DNA of 16,100 bases from Lentisphaerota bacterium (GCA_012800565.1 JAAZIZ010000375.1:1-16100); one strand, 5' to 3'; numbered from the stretch's first letter, positions 1-8,287 are shown. Made by a program: numbers and translations. Notes: a model not told the origin generated them from the sequence alone.

Positions 1-1633
1 AGTCTCTGGTTTTAAGTTCTGCATCTTGTCCGGAGAGATGCAACACCAGCTCGTCGTCGATATTGACAAAACGCCCGAACAGGCGCAATGATTCATTTCG
101 GTAAAGATGGGGCAGGGCGCGCGGGAAGATATCCTGGCTGACCTGGCCCTCGGCGGTGTACTGAAGATTCATGATCACCAGGCTGCTGTGAGTGCTGATG
201 TATTCCACCAGGCGCGGGCGCAGTTGTTCAATTTCTTCGACGTGGCATTGACTGCCGCGGTTCAGATAGCCGAGAAAATCCAGTAGCTGCCGGTTGGCCT
301 GGCGCCCGGCACTGAACGGATAGATGGAGACATTGCCCGGATTGAGGTTGACAATCTGGCGCAGGAAATCAGGAGCCTCGTAGATATTGACCGTCGACTG
401 GCCGTCCGTGAGAAGAAAAATATTCAAGGGACGGTTCATGTCACCGTTGCTTTGTTGCACAAATGGCGAGAGGCTGCCGAACACATCAGTCATGCCGCCC
501 CGCCAGAGATTGGCGACATACTCGCTGGCGGTGTGCAGATTGCGCTCACTGATCGGAGCAAAAACCTTGAACAACGGTTTGGCGCTGGTGGTGAAAGACA
601 CGACATTGAAGCGATCACGAGGATTAAGAGAGCTCAAGGCTTCCCGGACAGCCAGCTTGAACTGCTCAAGCTTCTGATGCGAAATGCTGGTAGAATGGTC
701 TATGACAAACAGAGTGTCCTTGGCGATATCCTGCAGGGTGTCACTGCTGGCATTAGGCAGGATGTCAACCTGGAAATAGCCCCCGGAACCGGTCCGGTCC
801 CGCACTACCTGAACCCGGATATCGACAAAATCATCGAAAGGCAGGGGCAGGTTCTGCGCGACCTCCTTTTTTTCAGTGGGGCTGCTCTGCAAAATTGCCG
901 GTGCTTCATCCAGCAGGGAAGCAGCGACGCGGCTGCCATCCTCACCGCGTGACAAGGCCGCGACATCAAAATCCGGTGCTCCGAAAGTCGGCTTATAGCC
1001 GGTCTGGACCGTCAGTCCGTATGCCCCCCCGAAAGCCGAAGTCAATTCCCCGTGCGGAGTCAAGCTTGGCAGCATCGCCGCATCGCTGATTTCGCGTTCG
1101 AGCTTGGGCGTAAAGATGCGGTTGGTCAGTGTCTTCCGTTCCGCAGGCAGTTGTGAGTAGTCGATTTCCAGAATCTCGGGCCGGGGAGCAGTAGCCAGTA
1201 CCGGCTTGATATCCTCTGGCAGCTTTGGCCCCAGAGTGCGGCGCTTGTCCACACCGTCAAGGCGATAACGGGCCTTCGGGGCCTCCAGCAATTTGCTTTC
1301 CCGGAGAATAGCCTCGACTTTGCGAGTCCCGCTAAGCTGCTTGACCTCACGCTTCATGTCGCCGCTGATCCGTTTGATGGTGGCCAGGTCCGGCATAGAT
1401 GGGTCAGGCCGATGCTGGCGCTGGTGTTGCAATTCTTCCTGCTTCGGTGGTTCCTGGCGGGGTGGTTTTTCCCGGGATAAGCTGATGGGAAAGTAAAATT
1501 CCTGGGGATCAAATTGCCGGTCTGTGGAAGGCAGGTAGCGTCCCCAGGTTACCGTGGCTGTGGCTTTCAGCAGCAGCAGGTGAACCAGGATCGACAAAAT
1601 CATGGAAATCACAATGTATTTTGAGAGTTTCAT
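1..1633 (-). CDS. Membrane-anchored von Willebrand factor A domain protein (3' end outside the window)
   Basis: Read on the minus strand from an ATG at 1633, one open frame runs 544 codons to the left window edge without a stop, so the C-terminus is missing. Residues about 5-25 are a hydrophobic segment after a short KLSK start, giving an N-terminal membrane anchor with the rest outside the cytoplasm. Residues about 35-130 are charged and rich in P, Q, R and K, and probably disordered. The VWA domain begins near residue 300 with a complete MIDAS metal site: DHSTS at 306-310 (DxSxS), Thr382 in GGMTD and Asp410 in LLTDG. Known VWA proteins of this type bind partners through the metal; some are chaperone-like or surface adhesion proteins. 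The partner here cannot be inferred. The gene is divergent from gpmI across a 198-base gap. No VIT domain was recognised in the visible part. Confidence 0.85.
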   Translation of the reverse strand, partial: MKLSKYIVISMILSILVHLLLLKATATVTWGRYLPSTDRQFDPQEFYFPISLSREKPPRQEPPKQEELQHQRQHRPDPSMPDLATIKRISGDMKREVKQLSGTRKVEAILRESKLLEAPKARYRLDGVDKRRTLGPKLPEDIKPVLATAPRPEILEIDYSQLPAERKTLTNRIFTPKLEREISDAAMLPSLTPHGELTSAFGGAYGLTVQTGYKPTFGAPDFDVAALSRGEDGSRVAASLLDEAPAILQSSPTEKKEVAQNLPLPFDDFVDIRVQVVRDRTGSGGYFQVDILPNASSDTLQDIAKDTLFVIDHSTSISHQKLEQFKLAVREALSSLNPRDRFNVVSFTTSAKPLFKVFAPISERNLHTASEYVANLWRGGMTDVFGSLSPFVQQSNGDMNRPLNIFLLTDGQSTVNIYEAPDFLRQIVNLNPGNVSIYPFSAGRQANRQLLDFLGYLNRGSQCHVEEIEQLRPRLVEYISTHSSLVIMNLQYTAEGQVSQDIFPRALPHLYRNESLRLFGRFVNIDDELVLHLSGQDAELKTRD

Positions 1634-1705
1634 AATATCTGTCCAGTTCAGGAAGTAGGGCAGAGGATGATTTTTCGATGCTGACCGATGCCGTCTTTAA
1701 TGTAT

Positions 1706-1726
1706 TGGCAAATTGCTTTTTTGCCA
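1706..1726. repeat. Perfect 7-bp inverted repeat in the divergent VWA/gpmI intergenic region
   Basis: TGGCAAA at 1706-1712 is mirrored by TTTGCCA at 1720-1726 across a 7-base spacer. It lies between two divergent genes, 73 bases from the VWA start and 106 from the gpmI start. It could be an operator shared by both promoters or a leader hairpin. No convincing -35/-10 pair could be fixed for either gene in this gap. Confidence 0.35.
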
Positions 1727-1831
1727 GTCAAAGAGGCATATTTCAATTGTAAAACACCACTTTGAGATTACGTTAAGACGTTTACTGCGTTTTTCTCACA
1801 CTCTCCTCCGCAAGCAAAGGAAGATACATTG

Positions 1832-3478
1832 ATGTTAGAACAACTGCCGCAGGCAAAATGGTTCAAAGGCCGCAAGGGCCCTTTGGTTCTGGTTGTTATG
1901 GATGGAATCGGCTATGGCAAACTTGCTGCCGGCGATGCCGTCGCCGCCGCCAACACCCCGGTTTTGGACTGGTTGCATGCCAATTGCCCCAACACCCGTC
2001 TGAAAGCGCATGGCACCGCAGTAGGTCTGCCTACCGACGATGATATGGGCAATTCCGAGGTAGGGCACAATGCCATTGGTGCCGGGCGAGTCTTCGACCA
2101 GGGAGCCAAGCTGGTCAACAAATCCATTGCCAGCGGTGCCATGTTCTCTGGGCAAGCCTGGCGGGAAGTAGTGGACAATGTCTGTACCCGGGGCAGCAGC
2201 CTGCACTTTCTGGGGCTTTTTTCTGACGGCAACGTTCATTCCCATATCGACCATCTTAAAGGAATGCTGCAGAAAGCCGCTGACCAGGGAGTGAAAAAAA
2301 TTCGGGTGCACATCCTTTTGGACGGCCGCGATGTGGATAAGACCTCGGCCCTGGAATACGTCCTGCCTTTCGAGGACTTCCTGGCCGAAGCGCGGGCCGG
2401 CGGCTGCGATGCCCGGATTGCCTCCGGCGGCGGACGCATGAAGATCACCATGGACCGCTACAATGCCAATTGGGCCATGGTGGAGCGCGGCTGGCGTACC
2501 CATGTCCTGGGAGAAGGACGGCAGTTCCCGGATGCCAGGACGGCTATTGAGACCCTGCGAAACGAAACTGGTGCCATCGACCAGGACCTCGACCCCTTTG
2601 TTATCGCCGATGCGGACAGCCAGCCTGTAGGACGCATCCAGGATGGCGACAGCGTGGTGTTCTTTAATTTCCGGGGTGACCGGGCGCTGGAAATTACCGC
2701 TGCTTTTGAGCAGGAAGAATTCACCCACTTCAAACGCGGACGCCGGCCGGAGGTCTGCTATGCGGGGATGATGGAGTATGACGGCGATCTGCATGTTCCC
2801 GCCCGCTACCTGGTCAGCCCGCCGGCAATCGATCGCACCTTGGGAGAGTTCGTCTGCCGGTTGAAGCTGCGCAGCATGGCTTGTTCCGAGACCCAGAAAT
2901 ACGGCCATGTGACCTACTTCTTCAACGGAAATAAATGTGGAAAAATTGACGAACAGCTGGAATATTATCAGGAAATCCCTTCCGATGTGGTGCCTTTTGA
3001 GCAGCGCCCCTGGATGAAATGCGCCGACATCACTGATGCCATGCTGGAAGGCATAAGCAGCGGAAAGTATGATTTCCTGCGCTGCAATTTCCCCAACGGC
3101 GATATGGTCGGGCATACGGGCGTTTTTCAGGCCACCCAGATTGGTGTGGAGTGCGTGGACCTCTGTTTGGGAAGAATCCTGCAGGCAGTGAAAAATGTCG
3201 GAGGCATCCTGCTGGTTACTGCTGACCATGGCAATGCTGATGATATGTATGAATTGAAGAAAGATGGCAGCATTGCCATGGAAAACGGTGTTCCCAAGGC
3301 GAAAACTGCGCATTCGCTCAACCCTGTCCCCTGTCTGCTCTATGATCCGGGCTATCAGGGCGATTACCAGAAGACCCTGGTGGCAGGCCTGGGTATCAGC
3401 TCCATTGCGGCGACCTGCTTGAATCTGCTTGGCTATGAAGCCCCGGCCGATTACGACCGCAGCGTCATCCAACCGTAA
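1832..3478 (+). CDS. gpmI: 2,3-bisphosphoglycerate-independent phosphoglycerate mutase
   Basis: This cytoplasmic glycolytic enzyme interconverts 3- and 2-phosphoglycerate through a phosphoserine intermediate and two metal ions, without a 2,3-BPG cofactor. The start chosen is the ATG at 1832, 8 bases after AAAGGAAG at 1816-1823; a TTG one codon upstream is less likely. The 548-residue protein is somewhat longer than the roughly 510-residue E. coli type. Visible landmarks are metal-ligand Asp24 in VVMDGIG, catalytic Ser75 in MGNSEVGHN, the HSHIDH and DGRDV segments, a GGRMKITMDRYNANW block, and Asp465-His466 in TADHGN. The GGRM-TMDRY form and the late TAHSLNPVP motif resemble plant and kinetoplastid enzymes more than the E. 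coli one; this comparison is from memory. The long open frame antisense to this gene is a codon-bias shadow. Confidence 0.96.
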   Translation: MLEQLPQAKWFKGRKGPLVLVVMDGIGYGKLAAGDAVAAANTPVLDWLHANCPNTRLKAHGTAVGLPTDDDMGNSEVGHNAIGAGRVFDQGAKLVNKSIASGAMFSGQAWREVVDNVCTRGSSLHFLGLFSDGNVHSHIDHLKGMLQKAADQGVKKIRVHILLDGRDVDKTSALEYVLPFEDFLAEARAGGCDARIASGGGRMKITMDRYNANWAMVERGWRTHVLGEGRQFPDARTAIETLRNETGAIDQDLDPFVIADADSQPVGRIQDGDSVVFFNFRGDRALEITAAFEQEEFTHFKRGRRPEVCYAGMMEYDGDLHVPARYLVSPPAIDRTLGEFVCRLKLRSMACSETQKYGHVTYFFNGNKCGKIDEQLEYYQEIPSDVVPFEQRPWMKCADITDAMLEGISSGKYDFLRCNFPNGDMVGHTGVFQATQIGVECVDLCLGRILQAVKNVGGILLVTADHGNADDMYELKKDGSIAMENGVPKAKTAHSLNPVPCLLYDPGYQGDYQKTLVAGLGISSIAATCLNLLGYEAPADYDRSVIQP

Positions 3479-3499
3479 TATCCCTTGAAAAGCGAAGTA

Positions 3500-3532
3500 A
3501 CCCATGCTTTCCTTGGCTAGGAGAGCATGGGT
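3500..3532 (+). terminator. Strong hairpin after gpmI, without an adjacent U-tract
   Basis: The arms ACCCATGCTTTCCT (3500-3513) and AGGAGAGCATGGGT (3519-3532) form a 14-bp stem with one G-U pair and a 5-base loop, 21 bases after the gpmI stop. The next bases are GTTGACAG, so there is no U-tract directly after the stem; a T-run appears only about 25 bases later, at 3557-3562. It probably ends or protects the 3' end of the gpmI transcript. Confidence 0.65.
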
Positions 3533-3533
3533 G

Positions 3534-3564
3534 TTGACAGCAGGACCGATGGTATGTTTTTTAT
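3534..3564 (+). promoter_or_regulatory. Possible sigma70-type promoter for the ftsK operon
   Basis: A perfect TTGACA at 3534-3539 directly follows the gpmI hairpin. The best -10 candidate is TTTTAT at 3559-3564, four of six matches with a long 19-base spacer. It lies about 97 bases upstream of the ftsK start, where a new operon would begin. The -35 box is convincing, the -10 box weak. Confidence 0.35.
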
Positions 3565-3588
3565 TCTTCAGGGAGTTGAATATCTGCT

Positions 3589-3607
3589 CCCCGGGGGTTA
3601 AATTAAC
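3589..3607. repeat. Two abutting perfect palindromes in the ftsK leader
   Basis: CCCCGGGG at 3589-3596 is followed with no gap by GTTAAATTAAC at 3597-3607, itself a perfect palindrome around a central A. A GGGAG (3571-3575) just upstream can also pair with CTCCC (3587-3591), so the leader RNA could fold in two exclusive ways. It lies between the possible promoter and the ftsK start. It could be a protein-binding site or a leader structure. Confidence 0.3.
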
Positions 3608-3660
3608 TGTTTTAAGCTGTGGAGGAGAAGTGTATTTCTGCTGTGCGGAGGAATGTCAAC

Positions 3661-6120
3661 GTGTCTGATGTTTTAGATGTAAATCCTGCCCGGGCCCAAC
3701 AAGCGGATGGGGCATTCAGATACCGCCGCATCGTGGTGCTGATACTGTGCCTGGTGCTGATACTTTCGATTGTGCCCTTTGATCCTGCAGACTTGGATTA
3801 TTTTGCCGGCGGGTTGGTGGGAATTACCTATCCACGCAATCTTCTGGGGGCACTGGGAGCAAACTTGGGCTGGGTCTTGCTTGTCACTTTCGGGCTGGGC
3901 AGCTACTACCTGACTGCGCTGCTGCTGCTCTGCAGTCTGCGGCGTCTGTTCTGGCGCAAAGGCCTGCGCAAGGCATCTTTCGACTATGTGCTGTGTATTC
4001 TCCTCTCGGGACTGGGAATGTCACTGTTGCTGGGGCTGTTTCCAGACTCGGCTTTTCCCAATCTCGCCGCCGCTTTGAATATTAAATCTTTCCCCGGCGG
4101 CGTGCTGGGAAATTTCTTCTGTGCGGCGGGGACCGGCTGGCTGTATCTGCTGCTGAACTGGACCGGGTCATTCCTGGTAGCAATCGCACTGCTGCTGGTG
4201 CCCTTGGGGGTGATCTGGTTTTATGACTGGCAAGGGCTACTGCATCAGCGGCAAAAAGAGAATGCCGAAGTAACTCCTGCGACAGAAGCTGCAGCCCAGC
4301 CGGAATTCGGCAAAATCAGCAGTTCACCTGAACTTGATAACAGAGTCGAGAACGATCTGGCGGCACAGCAGGCCCTGGCGGAACAGCGCCGCCGCAGTGC
4401 ACCTGCAGTCCAGCTCTCAGGCGGATCGCCAACTCTGAGCCGCGGTACCGCCGGGCAGGACGCTCCCACAGCCTATGAGCAGCCCCTGCCGATGAATATT
4501 CCGGCTTCGCCCGAGAAAACCAGTTCGTCGCCAGCGCAGCCGCCGGCAAAGCGTGTCCCTGCACCGGTAGTGCAGCCGGGCACGCCGTACCAGTTGCCGA
4601 CTTTGAAGCTGCTCAATGCGCCCAGAACGTCGGCTTCGGTTGGCAATCACGAGGAAATTGAGCGCAATATGAAAGCCCTGCAGGCTACTCTCGACAATTT
4701 CAACATTGATGCCGAAGTAGTCAGCTATGTGGTGGGGCCGCAGGTCACTCTGTTTGAGATCGCTACTGCGCCGGGCGTAAATATCGACAGAATCGGCCAT
4801 CTGCAGAACAATATCAGCATGGCTCTGGAAGCCACCAGCATCCGGCTGCTGCTGCCTATCCCCGGGCGTAACCTGGTGGGAATTGAAGTCCCTAATGTCA
4901 GGCGTACCAATGTGCTGGCCTATGAATTGCTGTCTGACCCGCAATGGCAGGAAAACAAAATGCAGATTCCCCTGCTGCTGGGCAAAAATATCAGCGGCAA
5001 GGTCATACTGTTGGATTTAGCCAAGGCACCGCATCTGCTGATTGCTGGAGCTACCGGCAGCGGCAAGTCGGTCTGCATGAATCTGCTGATTACTTCAATG
5101 CTGTATAAATTCCGTCCGGATGAGCTGAAGCTGATTATGGCCGATCCCAAAGTGGTGGAATTTCTGCCGTATAAAACTCTGCCGCATTTGATTGTTCCAG
5201 TGATCACCGAAGCGGAGAAAGTCAGCCTGGCCTTGCGCTGGGCCATCAATGAGATGGAACGGCGCTACCGCGTCCTGGGAGCGGTCAAAGTACGCAATCT
5301 GACCGAATTCAATGCCCGGCGCATCCCCGCCGAGCCCCAGTTTGACGAGGACGGCAATCCCATTCCTGACAAGATGCCTTTCATTGTCATTATCATTGAT
5401 GAGATGGCCGATGTGATGCTGCACGCTCAGAAAGAAGTAGAGAAGAACCTGGCCTTGATTGTGGCCAAGTCCCGGGCAGTCGGCATCCATACCATTATCG
5501 CGACTCAGCGCCCTGATGTGAAAGTGATTACCGGTACCATCAAGGCAAATTATCCGGTGCGCATCGCTTTCCAGGTCTCATCGCAGATTGATGCGCGCAC
5601 CATTATGGACAACAAGGGTGCAGAATCACTGCTGGGCCGCGGCGACATGCTGTTCAAGGGCGCCGGCAATATCGAGCGTATCCAGGGCGGCTGGGTAGAT
5701 ACTCCCGAGATCGAGAATATTGTGAATTTCGTATCTGCTTTTGCTGATCAGGAATTTGATGAGTCAGTGTTCCAGGCCCTTGAGGTCCAGGATACAGAAG
5801 AGCGCGGACGGAACGGCAGCGCCGCCGGCTCCCGTACCTTGATTCCAGGCCTGAATGAGGAAATGGACAGCGAGGAACGGCTGATTCAGGATGCCATTGA
5901 GGTGGTTCTGCGTGACCGCCGTCCGACCATCAGCTACTTGCAACGGACCTTGAAAGTGGGCTACAATAAGGCCGCCACCCTGATTGATGAGCTGGAGGAC
6001 CGGGGAATCATCGGCCCGCAGCCCTCCAGCGGGTTACGTGAAATTCTGGTTCTGGCGCCGCCGACTCGGGATGCTGACGATGATGATTCGGGCAAAGTCA
6101 GCAATCTTGATGATGTCTGA
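3661..6120 (+). CDS. ftsK: DNA translocase FtsK/SpoIIIE family
   Basis: This inner-membrane ATP-driven DNA pump works at the division septum, clearing and resolving the chromosome terminus. The start chosen is GTG 3661, 8 bases after GGAGGA (3647-3652), giving 819 residues. The same frame opens at GTG 3619, but that codon has no ribosome site upstream. About four membrane segments are visible (near 24-43, 72-94, 112-130 and 172-191, with another hydrophobic stretch near 150-168). A Pro/Gln/Ala-rich linker of about 150 residues follows, shorter than in E. coli. The motor has Walker A GATGSGKS at 463-470 and Walker B IVIIIDEMAD with Asp580-Glu581. The C-terminal gamma winged helix, about 737-805, reads EERLIQDAIEVVL then KAATLIDELEDRGIIGP and would read polar KOPS-like sites. 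The tail is acidic, with DADDDD. It heads a probable operon with the RodZ-like gene, hisE and hisG. Confidence 0.95.
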   Translation: MSDVLDVNPARAQQADGAFRYRRIVVLILCLVLILSIVPFDPADLDYFAGGLVGITYPRNLLGALGANLGWVLLVTFGLGSYYLTALLLLCSLRRLFWRKGLRKASFDYVLCILLSGLGMSLLLGLFPDSAFPNLAAALNIKSFPGGVLGNFFCAAGTGWLYLLLNWTGSFLVAIALLLVPLGVIWFYDWQGLLHQRQKENAEVTPATEAAAQPEFGKISSSPELDNRVENDLAAQQALAEQRRRSAPAVQLSGGSPTLSRGTAGQDAPTAYEQPLPMNIPASPEKTSSSPAQPPAKRVPAPVVQPGTPYQLPTLKLLNAPRTSASVGNHEEIERNMKALQATLDNFNIDAEVVSYVVGPQVTLFEIATAPGVNIDRIGHLQNNISMALEATSIRLLLPIPGRNLVGIEVPNVRRTNVLAYELLSDPQWQENKMQIPLLLGKNISGKVILLDLAKAPHLLIAGATGSGKSVCMNLLITSMLYKFRPDELKLIMADPKVVEFLPYKTLPHLIVPVITEAEKVSLALRWAINEMERRYRVLGAVKVRNLTEFNARRIPAEPQFDEDGNPIPDKMPFIVIIIDEMADVMLHAQKEVEKNLALIVAKSRAVGIHTIIATQRPDVKVITGTIKANYPVRIAFQVSSQIDARTIMDNKGAESLLGRGDMLFKGAGNIERIQGGWVDTPEIENIVNFVSAFADQEFDESVFQALEVQDTEERGRNGSAAGSRTLIPGLNEEMDSEERLIQDAIEVVLRDRRPTISYLQRTLKVGYNKAATLIDELEDRGIIGPQPSSGLREILVLAPPTRDADDDDSGKVSNLDDV

Positions 6121-6208
6121 GTCCGGAGGCTCGCCCGACTGACGATGCTGATGGAATTTTCCGCTCTGCGGCAATCAACGGCAATCTTGCCCCAGCGTGC
6201 TTGCGAAT

Positions 6209-7024
6209 ATGCTTAACTTGCGTTCGAACAATCATTACCATTCTACTGCCGGTCGCGATTCCCAGGAAGACCCGGAAAACGCAGCAGAACCTCTGTTCTC
6301 CCTGCAGGAAGAGCGTGATTCCGGAACTGCTGCCGGCGCAGAAAGCTCGCCTCCGCCAGCAGAACCTGAGGCTTCTCCCGCCGAGAGCATTCAATCCCCG
6401 GCTGGTCGTGACGAGGCAGAAGCCAGCTCTCCGGGTCTGGAAGTGCCCGGGGACGTTGCCGAACCATCGGAACTGCTGTTGCGGCCCTTGGGATTTGGCG
6501 AGGAGCTGCGCAATCTCAGGGCGGATGCCGGCATGAATCTCCATGATGTCGCCCACGCGGCCCAGGCTTCACAGGAATTGATCTACAATCTTGAGCAGGA
6601 AGAATGGCAGAAAATTTCCGTGGCCGATTTTTACTGCATTGCCTGCATAGAGCGCTTATGCGCAGTTTATAAGGTCGCGCCGGACTCCCTGGTGCAGAAG
6701 TTTGAAGAAGCCAGTCGTGCCGCCGGGCGGCAGTCTTCCGGTGGCAGACCTTTATACGGTTCCGGTTCTTCCGGCAGTGACACGTTCTTCACCCCTGATG
6801 AGCTGTCAGGGGACAGCATCGGCAGTCGCGGATCGCGTATCCCGGCGCTGGTCATCGCAATACTGGTGCTGATGCTCCTGGGCCTGCTGGCCGGCGGCTG
6901 GCTGGTCCAGCGCAACCGTACGGCTCAGCGCGAGAAAATTCTGCAGCAGATGGAACAGGCGATCCCCAAACTGATGGTGCCGGAACCGGTGCCGCTGGAA
7001 ACCTTGCCGATACCGAACGGCTGA
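6209..7024 (+). CDS. RodZ-like membrane protein with cytoplasmic helix-turn-helix
   Basis: The predicted 271-residue protein has a low-complexity, acidic, Pro/Ala/Glu-rich N-terminus (about 1-85). A helix-turn-helix of the RodZ type follows at about 95-160, starting GFGEELRNLRADAGMNLHDVA and containing the family-like YNLEQEEW stretch. A Ser/Gly-rich linker leads to one transmembrane helix at about 211-233 (PALVIAILVLMLLGLLAGGW) and a short C-terminal tail. In RodZ the helix-turn-helix binds MreB and the protein sets rod shape. Here it comes late because of the N-terminal extension, and the outer domain is reduced to under 40 residues, so 'RodZ-like' is safer than RodZ. No ribosome site precedes ATG 6209 or the in-frame GTG 6197. 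The stop abuts the first possible hisE ATG at 7025. Confidence 0.75.
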   Translation: MLNLRSNNHYHSTAGRDSQEDPENAAEPLFSLQEERDSGTAAGAESSPPPAEPEASPAESIQSPAGRDEAEASSPGLEVPGDVAEPSELLLRPLGFGEELRNLRADAGMNLHDVAHAAQASQELIYNLEQEEWQKISVADFYCIACIERLCAVYKVAPDSLVQKFEEASRAAGRQSSGGRPLYGSGSSGSDTFFTPDELSGDSIGSRGSRIPALVIAILVLMLLGLLAGGWLVQRNRTAQREKILQQMEQAIPKLMVPEPVPLETLPIPNG

Positions 7025-7066
7025 ATGGCGACCTCAATCAGTCCCCCCCTAGTCAGGAAATCAGAA

Positions 7067-7330
7067 ATGAAAACCTTTGAAGATTTATTCGCCGAATTGC
7101 AGGACAAGGTCGCGCGGCAGGACCCGAACTCCCGTACTGTCAAAGAATACAATTTGGGCACTCATGCCATCGGCAAGAAGATCGTGGAGGAAGCCGCTGA
7201 GGTCTGGATGGCGGCCGAGCACGAGGGAAACGAGCGCACAGCGGAGGAAATCTCGCAGCTGTTGTACCATCTGCAGGTGCTGATGCTCAGGCAGAACATC
7301 AGTCTCGCTCAGGTATATGAAAAATTGTGA
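7067..7330 (+). CDS. hisE: Phosphoribosyl-ATP pyrophosphatase
   Basis: HisE hydrolyses phosphoribosyl-ATP to phosphoribosyl-AMP and pyrophosphate, step two of histidine synthesis. The start is ATG 7067, 8 bases after AGGA at 7055-7058; an in-frame ATG at 7025 would add 14 atypical residues. The 87-residue product is a full-length stand-alone HisE (all-alpha NTP-PPase fold). It has the metal-binding E41-E42 and E45 in the IGKKIVEEAAEVW helix and a second helix EEISQLLYH. In many HisE proteins the second helix has Asp-Leu-x-Tyr-His; here Gln64 takes the Asp place, as I recall for actinobacterial HisE. The HisI cyclohydrolase domain is absent, so step three must be encoded elsewhere. hisG follows 76 bases downstream. 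Confidence 0.93.
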   Translation: MKTFEDLFAELQDKVARQDPNSRTVKEYNLGTHAIGKKIVEEAAEVWMAAEHEGNERTAEEISQLLYHLQVLMLRQNISLAQVYEKL

Positions 7331-7406
7331 TCGGCTGCCGGGACGCATCAGCCCCGAACATTGCTGTCAAAACCCGGACTGCCTGTCCACTTGGAAGGAA
7401 TTCACA

Positions 7407-8255
7407 ATGTTGAAAGTTGCTCTCCCGAACAAAGGCACCCTGTCGGACGAGTCGATGCTGCTGGTCAAGGAAGCCGGATACAAAATCAGGCTTGAGGGAC
7501 GGGAATTGCTCGTCAGCGATATCGCCAATGATGTCGAATTTTTGTTCCTGCGTCCGAGGGATATCGCAGTCTATGTCGCCGATGGCATTATCGATCTTGG
7601 AATCACTGGCCGGGATTTGCTGCTGGACAGCGGTGCCCAAGCCGTCGAACTGAGAGCCCTGGGATTCGGAAAGTCGCGTTTCTGCTACGCCGTGCCCAAT
7701 GAAAGCAAGCTGCAGCCGGAAAATTTCCAGGGTCTGCGCATTGCCACCTCCTACCCCAGCATCGTGGCTGCGGATATGCAAAAGCGGGGCTTGGAAGTCG
7801 AGATTGTGAAACTCGATGGTGCGGTAGAGATTTCCGTGCAACTCGGGGTGGCGGATGCCATCGCTGACGTGGTGGAGAGTGGTACCACCTTGCGCCAGGC
7901 CGGTCTGAAAATCGTGGGTGAGCCAGTACTCTATTCAGAGGCGTTGCTGATTGCCAGAACTGCCGAGGCGGCGAAAAAACCCCAGGCGCTGACTTTCCTG
8001 CAGCGTGTGGAAGGCATCGTGGTGGCGCGAAAATACTTGATGGTGGAATACGATGTGCCGGCAGATATTCTGGAGAGCGCCTGCAGCATCACCCCGGGAC
8101 TGGAATCCCCTACCATAGCCCCATTGAGCAAAGAGGGCTGGTTTGCCGTCAAGGCAATGATCGAACGGGAAAGTTTGAATCAAATTATTGACGCGCTGAA
8201 AGAGGTAGGTGCCAGAGGAATTATTGTCAGTGACATCCGCACCTGCCGCATCTGA
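7407..8255 (+). CDS. hisG: ATP phosphoribosyltransferase, long (self-regulated) form
   Basis: HisG joins ATP and PRPP to phosphoribosyl-ATP, the committed and feedback-controlled step of histidine synthesis. The start is ATG 7407, 6 bases after GGAAGGAA (7393-7400); the frame is open further upstream but those residues do not fit the family. The 282-residue length marks the long form with a C-terminal ACT-like histidine-binding domain, so no HisZ partner is needed. Visible motifs are ALPNKGTL at the N-terminus, LGITGRDLL, the DGAVEISVQLGVADAIADVV stretch and the PRPP loop DVVESGTTL at 154-162. The regulatory half contains ITPGLESPTIAPL and ends VSDIRTCRI. These blocks resemble actinobacterial HisG as I recall it. 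A hairpin 7 bases after the stop probably ends the operon. Confidence 0.95.
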   Translation: MLKVALPNKGTLSDESMLLVKEAGYKIRLEGRELLVSDIANDVEFLFLRPRDIAVYVADGIIDLGITGRDLLLDSGAQAVELRALGFGKSRFCYAVPNESKLQPENFQGLRIATSYPSIVAADMQKRGLEVEIVKLDGAVEISVQLGVADAIADVVESGTTLRQAGLKIVGEPVLYSEALLIARTAEAAKKPQALTFLQRVEGIVVARKYLMVEYDVPADILESACSITPGLESPTIAPLSKEGWFAVKAMIERESLNQIIDALKEVGARGIIVSDIRTCRI

Positions 8256-8262
8256 GTTGCCT

Positions 8263-8287
8263 CCGGGAACCGATGTTCTGTTCCCGG
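8263..8287 (+). terminator. Hairpin after hisG
   Basis: CCGGGAAC (8263-8270) pairs perfectly with GTTCCCGG (8280-8287) across a 9-base loop, 7 bases after the hisG stop. The bases after it (CTTGGTTGTTAGTTAATT) are T-rich but interrupted. It likely closes the ftsK-hisG operon before the ceramidase-like gene. Confidence 0.65.

Noticed and set aside
452..952. 166-residue plus-strand open frame at the left edge
   Set aside because: It is antisense to the VWA gene, whose MIDAS residues are all in frame on the minus strand.
1705..1726. TTGGCA...TTGC sequence resembling a sigma54 promoter
   Set aside because: The GG and GC pairs are 14 (or 6) bases apart and not the required 10; the sequence is better described as an inverted repeat.
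1835..3505. 556-residue open frame antisense to gpmI
   Set aside because: It mirrors gpmI almost end to end, shows no recognisable domain, and gpmI has full catalytic motifs. Codon bias explains the absence of stops.
3619..3660. Upstream GTG 3619 as the ftsK start
   Set aside because: It lacks a ribosome site, whereas GTG 3661 has GGAGGA at ideal spacing. The GGAGGAG beginning at 3621 lies after this codon.
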